Below, in pieces: positions 6,815 through 14,015 of a stretch of DNA of 17,005 bases (its first letter is position 1; each line of letters starts with the position of its first letter). Source of the DNA: Micavibrio aeruginosavorus. GTDB taxonomy: Bacteria; Pseudomonadota; Alphaproteobacteria; Micavibrionales; Micavibrionaceae. The stretch is from the NCBI GenBank assembly GCA_003241285.1, contig QFOT01000031.1, positions 1 to 17,005 on the forward strand, given 5' to 3'. The notes under the pieces were generated by a model. That model was not told the DNA's origin. It saw only the letters and a program-made list of their open reading frames with translations, and did not search any database. The translations under genes and the position numbers were made by a program.

Positions 6815-9800
6815 CGGTGAGCCTTTCCTTGGAGCTTGGCAGTTAACGCCACCTCTACTTTGCGCAAGAGAACATAGAATACGGGCGTTAGAAATATTCC
6901 AAAAAAGGTGACCCCAAGCATACCTGAGAAAACAGCGATCCCTATTGCGTGGCGCATTTCCGCGCCAGCCCCGTGACTGACGACCAGCGGCAATACGCCC
7001 ATAATAAAAGCAAACGATGTCATCAAAATCGGGCGCAGACGCAATCTGCTGGATTCTATGGCGGCCTCGACAATACCTCGTCCCTGATGCTCCAATTCAC
7101 GGGCAAATTCAACGATAAGGATGGCGTTTTTGCACGCAAGCCCCGCCAAAACAAACAAGCTAATCTGGGTAAATATATTATTATCACCGCCTGCAAGATG
7201 GACGCCAATCAGTGCCGACATAATACTCATTGGTACAATCATAATAACAGCCAGCGGCAAGGCAAGACTTTCATACTGAGCCGCAAGTACCAAAAACACC
7301 AGCAAGATACAAATCGGGAAGACAAGCATCGTGGTATTACCCGCAAGCGTTTGTTGATAGGTTAGCTCCGTCCACTCAAAATCCATACCGGGCGGAAGCG
7401 TTTCTTTAAGAATTTTTGTAATGGCAGCCTGCGCCTCCCCGCTCGAGAATCCTATACCTGCATTACCGTTTAAATCCGCGCTTCTGTAGGCGTTATAGCG
7501 TGAAGCCGTTTCCGGGCCGAACGTTTCCTGGACCTGTATAACGCTGCCAAGTGGTATCATTTGCCCTTCGGCGTTACGAACTTGCAAACGGTTTATGTCT
7601 TCCGGACGGGCGCGGAATTCCTTATCTGCTTGCGCCACCACCTGATATGTCCGCCCAAACTGGTTAAAATCGTTCACATAGATGGACCCCAGATATGTCT
7701 GCATGGTTGCAAAAACATCCGTGACAGATACGCCCATTTGCTGAACTTTGGTCCGGTCAAGATCGACGAAGAGCTGTGGCACGTTCACATTATAGCTTGA
7801 GAACACGCCTGCAAGTTCTGGTGTTTGCCAGGCCTTAGCCTGTACAGCCTTCATTGCATTATCAAGAGCCTGATAACCTTGATCGGTACGATCTTCCACC
7901 TGCAGCTTAAAACCACCTATAGTGCCTAAGCCCTGCACGGGCGGCGGGGGAAAGATTGCGATAAATGCATCATCCAAAGCCGCATATTTTTGCTGTAATT
8001 TTGCCGCGATCGCAACGCCCGTCAAATCGTCGCTTTCCCGCTCTTCAAAAGGCTTTAATGCAACGAACACGATACCGGCGCTGGCGCTGTTAACAAAACC
8101 ATTGATTGAAAGGCCGGGGAACTGAATCGCATTGGCAACACCTGGTTCATTCAGGGCGATCTCACCCATTTTACGCATGACGCTTTCAGTCCGCTCCAAA
8201 GTCGCGCCTTGCGGCAATTGCGCAAAACTTACTAAATATTGCTTGTCCTGAGCTGGAACAAACCCTGGCGGAACAATTTTAAAGCTGTAAGCAGTAAGAG
8301 CCAGCAGACCACCATAAATCAGCATCATTACGGTTTTGCGGGCCAAGGATTTCCCAACGCCGCGCCCATAGAGATCAGAGCTTCTGTGGAAAAATTTATT
8401 AAAGCCCCTAAAAAACCACCCAAAAGAAAAATCGATAGCGCGTGTCAAACCGTCTTTTTTGGCACCATGCCCTTTAAGCAAAATTGCCGCCATGGCAGGA
8501 CTTAAGGTTAGAGAGTTTATCATCGAAATAATCGTAGCGATCGCAATTGTCATGGCGAACTGTTTATAGAACTGCCCAGTCAAACCGCTTATGAAAGCGA
8601 TAGGAACGAAAACACCTGTCAGGACCAGACCCGTTGCCACAATCGGACCTGTCACTTCTTTCATTGCAATCAATGTCGCTTCTCTGGGCGTGTGCCCGTC
8701 TTCAATATTACGCTCGACATTTTCAACGACAACGATCGCGTCATCGACGACAATGCCGATAGCCAGAATAAGACCGAACAGGGAAAGGACATTAATCGAA
8801 AAGCCGAATAAATGCATGAAAGCGAAGGTGCCGACAATCGATACAGGTACAGCCAATAATGGAATTATCGATGCACGCCACGTCTGAAGAAAAACTATTA
8901 CAACCAGGACAACTAAAGCGATTGCCTCAAAGAGCGTATGGACAACGGAATTAATGGAGTCCCTGACAAATACCGTAGGGTCATATACGATGGAGTAATC
9001 AACATCATTTGGAAAATTCTTCTTTAGCTCTTCCATGGTACGACGGACATCGGTCGATATCTGCAGGGCATTCGATCCTGGCGCTGCGAAGATCGGGATC
9101 GCTACAGCCGCATCATTGTTCAGCAGTGAGCGCAACCCGTATTGCTGAGCATCAAGATCTACTCTCGCGACATCCTTCAGGCGTGTAACAGCTCCTGATT
9201 GATCTCGTTTAATAATGACCTGCTCAAATTCTTCAGGTGATTGCAGACGTCCGTGAGCGTTGATAGGCATCTGAAGTTCGACACTTTTATCATAAGGAGG
9301 CCCGCCTATGACGCCTGCTGCGACCTGTATATTTTGTGCCCGTATGGCATTTACAACTTCGGTTGCGTTCATACCCAATTCCGCAATTTTATCCGGATTC
9401 ATCCAAATTCGCATGGCATAGTCACCAGAACCAAACAGTCGAACCTGTCCAACGCCTTGTATCCGATTGAGTGCATCCTTGACATTCAGCGTTGCATAAT
9501 TGCGCAAATAAAGCATGTCATAGCGGCCTTTGGGCGACTTTAAGTGAACAACCATAGTCAGGTCAGGCGAACTTTTTGTGGTCGTAATGCCCAACTGACG
9601 GGTAATTTCCGGTAACCGCGTAAGAGCTTGGGTCACACGGTTTTGCACCAGTTGCTGCGCCAGATCAGGATCCGTGCCAATTTTAAATGTAACGGTAAGC
9701 GTCAAAAGGCCATCCGCTGAGGCGAGCGAAGACATGTAGAGCATATTCTCAACACCATTGATCTGCTCCTCAAGCGGCGTTGCAACGGTTTCTGCAATAA

Positions 9801-9972
9801 TGGCCGGTGAGGCCCCGGGAAATTGCGCGTTAACGACCACAGTTGGCGGAACAACTTCCGGGTATTCTGAAATCGGCAACTGAAACATTGCGATCAGTCC
9901 GCTTAAAAAAATCAAGACGGACACAACGCCGGCGAATATCGGCCGGTCGACAAAAAATCTGGATAGGTTCAT
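6811..9972 (-). CDS. RND efflux permease, HAE1 family (MexF/AcrB-like)
   Basis: A 1053-residue inner-membrane proton/drug antiporter, full length for the hydrophobe/amphiphile efflux (HAE1) family. It opens with the conserved RFFVDRPIFAGVVSVLI and LPISEYPEVVPPTVVV, then has two large periplasmic loops, each after the first transmembrane helix of a half, and twelve predicted helices overall. The proton relay is intact: the adjacent aspartates in GIVVDDAIVVVENVERN are residues 410-411, and the helix-10 lysine is Lys948 in ACKNAILIVEF. The wording of the N-terminal porter region is closest, from memory, to MexF of Pseudomonas MexEF-OprN. An AGGGGA ribosome binding site precedes the ATG, which lies 27 nt after the adaptor gene. 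MexF-type pumps export amphiphilic compounds such as chloramphenicol, quinolones and quinolone-signal precursors, but the substrate here is unknown. Confidence 0.96.
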   Translation of the reverse strand: MNLSRFFVDRPIFAGVVSVLIFLSGLIAMFQLPISEYPEVVPPTVVVNAQFPGASPAIIAETVATPLEEQINGVENMLYMSSLASADGLLTLTVTFKIGTDPDLAQQLVQNRVTQALTRLPEITRQLGITTTKSSPDLTMVVHLKSPKGRYDMLYLRNYATLNVKDALNRIQGVGQVRLFGSGDYAMRIWMNPDKIAELGMNATEVVNAIRAQNIQVAAGVIGGPPYDKSVELQMPINAHGRLQSPEEFEQVIIKRDQSGAVTRLKDVARVDLDAQQYGLRSLLNNDAAVAIPIFAAPGSNALQISTDVRRTMEELKKNFPNDVDYSIVYDPTVFVRDSINSVVHTLFEAIALVVLVVIVFLQTWRASIIPLLAVPVSIVGTFAFMHLFGFSINVLSLFGLILAIGIVVDDAIVVVENVERNIEDGHTPREATLIAMKEVTGPIVATGLVLTGVFVPIAFISGLTGQFYKQFAMTIAIATIISMINSLTLSPAMAAILLKGHGAKKDGLTRAIDFSFGWFFRGFNKFFHRSSDLYGRGVGKSLARKTVMMLIYGGLLALTAYSFKIVPPGFVPAQDKQYLVSFAQLPQGATLERTESVMRKMGEIALNEPGVANAIQFPGLSINGFVNSASAGIVFVALKPFEERESDDLTGVAIAAKLQQKYAALDDAFIAIFPPPPVQGLGTIGGFKLQVEDRTDQGYQALDNAMKAVQAKAWQTPELAGVFSSYNVNVPQLFVDLDRTKVQQMGVSVTDVFATMQTYLGSIYVNDFNQFGRTYQVVAQADKEFRARPEDINRLQVRNAEGQMIPLGSVIQVQETFGPETASRYNAYRSADLNGNAGIGFSSGEAQAAITKILKETLPPGMDFEWTELTYQQTLAGNTTMLVFPICILLVFLVLAAQYESLALPLAVIMIVPMSIMSALIGVHLAGGDNNIFTQISLFVLAGLACKNAILIVEFARELEHQGRGIVEAAIESSRLRLRPILMTSFAFIMGVLPLVVSHGAGAEMRHAIGIAVFSGMLGVTFFGIFLTPVFYVLLRKVEVALTAKLQGKAHR

Positions 9973-9999
9973 GCTGTTTCCCCTGAAACTGGCTTTAAA

Positions 10000-11178
10000 T
10001 TATTCGGCTAAAAGTTCTGTTTTTGATAAAGAAGCCGGTGTAACTGGTTTTGGCTCAACCACCATGTCCGGCCTGATCTTCATAATTCCATCGGTGACAA
10101 CTCTGTCACCCGCGCTGAGCCCTGCTAAAACAACTCGCTGACCGTTAATAGATGCCCCGGGCTTTATCTCACGGTAAATGGTTTTGTTGCCCTCACCGAC
10201 CACGTAGACAAATTTACGATCCTGATCCGTGCCAATCGCCTTTTCCGACACCAGTAGTGTGTTTTTGATACCAGCCCCGCCCAACCTGATATTCACGAAC
10301 ATCCCGGGCAGAAGAGATTGATCCTTGTTATCAAAATATGCACGCACTCTTATAGTGCCCGATTTCGGATCGATTTTATTATCAAAGCTTTCAATAACGC
10401 CCTTGTATGGAGCAGTTTGGGCAGATCTGAGCACCATCTCAACAGGCACCTTTATTTGTGATTCCGCATCACGGGCGACCGCGTAAATATCCTCCAGATA
10501 TGTTTTTTCATCTACGTCAAAATCGGCATAAATACCTTTATCAGATACGATCGTCGTTAAAACGGGAGCATTATTTACCTGAATTAGATTGCCCTCAGTA
10601 AGCTCGGCGCGGCTGACGCGGCCTGAAATTGGCGCTTTAACATAGGCATGATCAAGGTCGATCTGAGCTTGTTTAAGCTGAGCCTTTGCAGACTCCATCA
10701 GGCTTTTTGCTACCAAAGAGCCACTTTGACGTTCATCATATATTTTCCTCGAGATCGCTTCCGTTTCGATCAAGTCAGATGCACGGGCCAAATCCTTTTG
10801 TGCTAAATCATACTGGTTTTTAGCCACCTGATAATCGGCCTCAGCTTTATCAACTGCCGCTTTGTAAGGCGATGGATCAATCACGATCAAGATATCGCCT
10901 TTGGCGACCTTCTGGCCATCTTTGAAACGTATTTCCTCTATTTTTCCGCTTACTTCTGGCCTAATTTCTGCGTAATCCACTGCCTGTAAGCGGCCTGTAA
11001 AATCTTTCCAGATTTGAATTCGCTTTTCTTCCATCGTCGAAACAATCGCAGGCTGCGGCGGGGCAACCGCTTTATCCGCAGAAGGAGCCGCATCAGCATT
11101 CCCGCTTTGATAAGCGATAAAAATACCAGCCGTTAGAGCCACAGCCGAGATTCCAGCCAAGAATACCTTTTTCGTCAT
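10000..11178 (-). CDS. RND efflux periplasmic adaptor (MexE/AcrA-like membrane fusion protein)
   Basis: A 392-residue membrane fusion protein that bridges the permease and the outer-membrane factor in the periplasm. Residues 4-23 form a hydrophobic signal or anchor. No lipobox Cys is visible, so it is not an obvious lipoprotein. The split lipoyl domain is at about 68-100 (EVSGKIEEIRFKDGQKVAKG) and 178-210 (VKAPISGRVSRAELTEGN). Between them, about 103-178 is an Ala/Gln/Lys-rich alpha-helical hairpin. Beta-barrel and membrane-proximal domains follow, including DPKSGTIRVRAYF and LLPGMFVNIRL. A GGAG Shine-Dalgarno lies nine bases before the ATG. It is the first pump gene. The mRNA leader appears to be about 310 nt and contains a small open frame. 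Confidence 0.94.
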   Translation of the reverse strand: MTKKVFLAGISAVALTAGIFIAYQSGNADAAPSADKAVAPPQPAIVSTMEEKRIQIWKDFTGRLQAVDYAEIRPEVSGKIEEIRFKDGQKVAKGDILIVIDPSPYKAAVDKAEADYQVAKNQYDLAQKDLARASDLIETEAISRKIYDERQSGSLVAKSLMESAKAQLKQAQIDLDHAYVKAPISGRVSRAELTEGNLIQVNNAPVLTTIVSDKGIYADFDVDEKTYLEDIYAVARDAESQIKVPVEMVLRSAQTAPYKGVIESFDNKIDPKSGTIRVRAYFDNKDQSLLPGMFVNIRLGGAGIKNTLLVSEKAIGTDQDRKFVYVVGEGNKTIYREIKPGASINGQRVVLAGLSAGDRVVTDGIMKIRPDMVVEPKPVTPASLSKTELLAE

Positions 11179-11273
11179 CGTTTTAATCTCCGTTATTTAA
11201 ATCAGTTTAGTTCCGCAGGTCAGGCATATGAATACACCACAGCATCGATTTATTGCCTATTACTCCAAATCCA
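11179..11273 (-). other. Untranslated part of the pump mRNA leader
   Basis: These 95 bases lie between the stop of the putative small gene and the adaptor start. I see no convincing promoter, terminator hairpin or riboswitch. A TAGTTC hexamer at 11208-11213 matches a half of the inverted repeat over the upstream promoter, but a single hexamer is weak evidence of binding. Confidence 0.35.
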
Positions 11274-11459
11274 CTAAGCTTCGTTAGCCGACAATAGGCG
11301 TACATATTTAATAATCGCAGCCTCATTCTCGTCAGATAAAAATTCAGACCCTATGCTGTTAAATTTCTGGTGGAGATTTTGAGAGAAAAACAGATTGCCA
11401 AAGCTTATGATAGAAACCTCTTCGGTTAGATTCTCATTGGTTTTTCTATTAAATTTCAC
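11274..11459 (-). CDS. Putative 61-residue small protein or leader peptide of the efflux operon
   Basis: An open frame of 61 codons with a GTG start, read in the same direction as the pump and 95 nt upstream of the adaptor. I do not recognise the protein. It is hydrophilic overall, Asn- and Glu-rich, with a central hydrophobic patch (SIISFGNLFFSQN) and a C-terminal acidic helix-like segment ending LLSANEA. There is no clear membrane segment, signal or cysteine. In support of expression, GGAG lies seven bases before the GTG, and a near-consensus promoter lies about 30 nt further upstream, so the frame falls at the start of the pump mRNA. It could be a real small protein, a regulatory leader peptide, or chance. 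Codon-level conservation is needed to decide. Confidence 0.35.
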   Translation of the reverse strand: MKFNRKTNENLTEEVSIISFGNLFFSQNLHQKFNSIGSEFLSDENEAAIIKYVRLLSANEA

Positions 11460-11490
11460 TTACTTGCTCCAGGCTTATTCAATTGATCCG

Positions 11491-11516
11491 TAGTTCAATA
11501 ATATCGAACTATTGAA
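11491..11516. promoter_or_regulatory. Nested inverted repeats, candidate ArsR-family operator
   Basis: Two overlapping inverted repeats share one centre region: TAGTTC (11491-11496) with GAACTA (11506-11511), and TTCAATA (11494-11500) with TATTGAA (11510-11516). A further TTCAAT occurs at 11478-11483. The repeats cover the -10 box and the spacer of the leftward pump promoter and lie just before the divergent ArsR gene, the usual place for an ArsR operator. Binding by that protein is inferred. Confidence 0.6.
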
Positions 11517-11525
11517 TAATGTCAA
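11498..11525 (-). promoter_or_regulatory. Near-consensus sigma70 promoter of the efflux operon
   Basis: On the minus strand, TTGACA (11525-11520) is a perfect -35 box. After a 16-nt spacer comes TATTAT (11503-11498), which matches five of six -10 consensus bases. Transcription would begin near 11491 and run through the 61-codon frame into the adaptor gene. The inverted repeats above overlap it, so a repressor bound there would block RNA polymerase. Confidence 0.65.
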
Positions 11526-11546
11526 GCGATGATGTATATTAAATCT

Positions 11547-11855
11547 ATGGTCAGGTTTATTCACCCATCAAAAGACGATATTTCGCTGTCCGGCATCTTA
11601 GGTGCTTTATCAGACCCTGTGCGTGTTAGCATATTGAAAAGTCTACTTAATGCCGAAGGAATGTCCTGCTGTCAGGCCTCACCTTGCCCTAAAATAGCGA
11701 AATCCACATTATCCAATCATTTTCGTATCCTAAGGGAAGCTGGCTTAATTCGCATGGAAAAACACGGCGTTGAAAACCTTAGCGTTGTGCGCCTTGATGA
11801 AATTAATGATAAATTCCCCGGCCTTTTAAAAACCATTCTAAAGCATGCTGAATAA
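11547..11855 (+). CDS. ArsR-family winged-helix repressor with cysteine cluster
   Basis: A 102-residue ArsR/SmtB-type winged-helix regulator, probably acting as a dimer that represses DNA in the absence of a signal. ALSDPVRVSILKSLL (20-34) is the first helical part. The recognition helix is KSTLSNHFRILREAGLI (52-68), followed by the wing with EKHGVENLSVVRL. Cys41, Cys42 and Cys47 fall where the metal- or thiol-sensing helix of ArsR lies (ELCVCDLC in E. coli ArsR), so metal or electrophile sensing is possible. The start at 11547 is chosen because homologues I recall begin M(V)RF(I/V)HP. ATGs at 11529 and 11532 are in frame and would add six or five residues. None has a clear Shine-Dalgarno. 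It is divergent from the pump operon and probably controls it and itself. A 5/6 -10 box (AATAAT, 11515-11520) with a poor -35 may be its promoter. Confidence 0.88.
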   Translation: MVRFIHPSKDDISLSGILGALSDPVRVSILKSLLNAEGMSCCQASPCPKIAKSTLSNHFRILREAGLIRMEKHGVENLSVVRLDEINDKFPGLLKTILKHAE

Positions 11856-11946
11856 GAGATAATCTTATCCGATACTAAATTGTGCACTCCCGCAATCTGG
11901 TGTAGTTTATGCCCGATAAGCTAAGTATAAAAACCAAAGCCCGACT

Positions 11947-12621
11947 ATGCGCATTCTATGTATCGAAGATGATGAACAGGTTTTGGACTACATTGTCCGC
12001 AGCCTTGGTGGGCAAGGGCATCATGTGGCTCCCTGCAGTGAAGGCATAGAAGGCCTTCAAAAAGCTAAAACCGAAAACTACGATCTGGCGATTATTGACC
12101 GCATGCTGCCTGGCCTGGACGGCATTTCGATTATCCAGAATTTGCGCGCCTCAGGCAGTCGCCTTCCCGTCATAATACTAAGTGCTCTTGGCGAAGTGGA
12201 CGACAAAGTCAGCGGTCTGCGTGCAGGCGGAGATGATTACCTTGTCAAGCCTTTTGCATTTGAAGAACTTCTGGCAAGAATTGAGGTTCTAGGGCGGCGA
12301 GCAAATGTGAGCATGGACAATCCTTCCCACCTTCTGGCAAGCGGCCTCGATCTTGACTTAATTGAACGGAGAGTTTCAAGAGATGGAATTACCATCGATC
12401 TACTTACGCGTGAATTTCGCCTTCTGGAACAGCTTATGCGCCATAAAGGGCAGGTCGTAACGAGAGCAATGCTTCTTGAGTCTGTCTGGGATTATAATTT
12501 CGACCCCCAAACTAACATTATTGACGTTCATATAAGCCGCCTGCGCGGCAAGATTGATAAAGGCTTTGAAAAACAGCTTATTAAAACAGTGCGTGGGGCC
12601 GGTTATATTGTCGAAGACTGA
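11947..12621 (+). CDS. OmpR/PhoB-family response regulator
   Basis: A 224-residue two-component response regulator. The receiver domain (1-115) has the acidic pocket Glu7-Asp8-Asp9, phosphoacceptor Asp51 (AIIDRMLPGLDG), the switch residue Ser79 in ILSALGE, and Lys101 in YLVKPFAF. The C-terminal winged-helix DNA-binding domain (about 128-222) contains LLTREFRLLEQLMRH, the recognition region around NIIDVHISRLRGKID, and the wing TVRGAGYIV. All key residues are present, so it should be phosphorylated by the adjacent kinase, whose gene overlaps its 3' end. No Shine-Dalgarno is visible before the ATG. A TATAAA at 11926-11931 could be a -10 box giving a leader of only about nine bases. An inverted repeat (ATAAGA/TCTTAT, 11852-11868) lies between this gene and the ArsR gene. 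The target genes are unknown; the lipid genes downstream are candidates. Confidence 0.95.
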   Translation: MRILCIEDDEQVLDYIVRSLGGQGHHVAPCSEGIEGLQKAKTENYDLAIIDRMLPGLDGISIIQNLRASGSRLPVIILSALGEVDDKVSGLRAGGDDYLVKPFAFEELLARIEVLGRRANVSMDNPSHLLASGLDLDLIERRVSRDGITIDLLTREFRLLEQLMRHKGQVVTRAMLLESVWDYNFDPQTNIIDVHISRLRGKIDKGFEKQLIKTVRGAGYIVED

Positions 12622-13945
12622 CACCAGAAACTACTGGCGTAGCTCCAGCGCTAAAATGGCTCTCTTATTTGCGGTGCTTCTAGGCTTATCTGCCTGCGTA
12701 CTGGGATATTTGAATTATTATTTCAACCGTGACCATTACATTCAGGGTCCGGTTACAATCGCAGACACAGAAATTAAATATCTCATAATGTCTGATATAT
12801 CAGGCAATCTTATTCGTGACCTTGAAAAATTGTCGCGTGAAAATTCTCGTATTTATTTTTTGCGTGGAGCGGATAGCCAGTATCTTGCCGGAAATATTTT
12901 CAGCCTTCCACAGAAAATATCGGTCCTGACGGAAGGCGTCATATTATTTGATGTCGAGAAAAGAAATATTGCCGCGAAAGTTCATATTTTCGATGATGGC
13001 CGTACTTTGATTGCGGGCGTGGATATTACCAGAGAAGCCAGCGCATATAAGAAATTACAATGGCTAAGCCTTATCACAATCGCTCTTATGTCCGTCGTTG
13101 TTATCATAAGCTTTCTAATAAGTACTTTTGTCGTAAACCGCACTAATAGCATCGCTGCAACGGCCAAATCCATCATGGAAACAGGAGATTTATCTCAGCG
13201 TATCAGTATAGACGCCCGCTGGGACGATATCGGCAATATGGCTTATGTTTTAAATTCTTTGCTGGGGCGCATTGAAGACTTGATGACAGGCATTCGCCAT
13301 GTATCTGACAATATCGCGCATGATCTTCGCACCCCCCTGACAAGACTTCTCAACCAACTTGAAATTATGCGCCAAAAATTGCCTGAACAAGAAGGTCAAT
13401 ACCTCCTTAATATTTGTGATGCCGCTATTGAGGAAACACATCGTCTACTTAGAACGTTCAATGCTCTTTTACGCATTACCAGCATTGAAACGCGACAGCA
13501 GCGATTTAGCTTCCAGGACCTAAATCTTGATACGATAATCCTTGATGTAGTCGAACTTTATGAGCCATTGGCAGATGAAAAATCCATTTCCCTAAATTAT
13601 TACGGCGAAAATATCGTATTAGCTGGCGACCGCGACCTTTTGTTTCAGGCTTTTGCTAATATCTTGAGTAATGCAATTGAATATACACAATCCGGGGGTA
13701 AGATCAATTTGAGGCTTAAAGCGCAGGAGGGTAGTGCGCATTTTCTAATTTCCGATAATGGCCCAGGGATAAAAGAAAGCGACCGTGACAAGGTTTTTGA
13801 CAGGTTTTATCGGTCGGATTCAAGTCGGGGCGGAAAGGGAAATGGTTTGGGTTTGAGCCTGGTCCGTGCCATTGTTAATCTACATGAAGGCAAGATCATT
13901 CTTGGCGATGCAAATCCTGGATTAACCTTTGAAATTATTTTTTGA
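12608..13945 (+). CDS. Sensor histidine kinase with HAMP domain
   Basis: An inner-membrane sensor kinase, 445 residues from the start chosen here. TM1 is about 19-39 (MALLFAVLLGLSACVLGYLN), a periplasmic sensing region of roughly 110 residues follows, and TM2 is about 151-177. HAMP covers about 178-232. The HisKA phosphoacceptor is His238 (NIAHDLRTPLTRL). The ATPase domain has the N box NILSNAIEYT (Asn355), G1 ISDNGPGI (Asp383), F box FDRFYR and G2 GKGNGLGLSL, so the kinase is complete. The start is uncertain. The frame is open to a TTG at 12554. I prefer TTG 12608, inside the last codons of the response regulator, because it gives a normal short cytoplasmic lead before TM1. The first ATG (12656) would begin at the very edge of TM1. 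The periplasmic domain matches no family I recognise, so the signal is unknown. Confidence 0.92.
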   Translation: MSKTDTRNYWRSSSAKMALLFAVLLGLSACVLGYLNYYFNRDHYIQGPVTIADTEIKYLIMSDISGNLIRDLEKLSRENSRIYFLRGADSQYLAGNIFSLPQKISVLTEGVILFDVEKRNIAAKVHIFDDGRTLIAGVDITREASAYKKLQWLSLITIALMSVVVIISFLISTFVVNRTNSIAATAKSIMETGDLSQRISIDARWDDIGNMAYVLNSLLGRIEDLMTGIRHVSDNIAHDLRTPLTRLLNQLEIMRQKLPEQEGQYLLNICDAAIEETHRLLRTFNALLRITSIETRQQRFSFQDLNLDTIILDVVELYEPLADEKSISLNYYGENIVLAGDRDLLFQAFANILSNAIEYTQSGGKINLRLKAQEGSAHFLISDNGPGIKESDRDKVFDRFYRSDSSRGGKGNGLGLSLVRAIVNLHEGKIILGDANPGLTFEIIF

Positions 13946-14015
13946 AATATATCATTAAATTTTTGTAATTTGCTGACCACTGGAAGAATAAGACTCTCCC
14001 TGCTAAGTTACCCAA

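Noticed and set aside
6378..6911. Long open frame (177 codons) on the + strand opposite the outer-membrane factor and permease genes
   Set aside because: It lies fully antisense to two well-supported genes across their junction, its protein has no recognisable family, and its composition reads like a reverse-frame shadow.
11852..11868. ATAAGA/TCTTAT dyad after the ArsR gene
   Set aside because: Short AT-rich stem without a T tract; not convincing as a terminator, and there is no second copy to support a binding site.
13946..14015. TTGTAA, 17 nt, GAATAA as a promoter for the flavoprotein gene
   Set aside because: The -10 hexamer matches consensus at only two positions, so spacing alone is not enough support.
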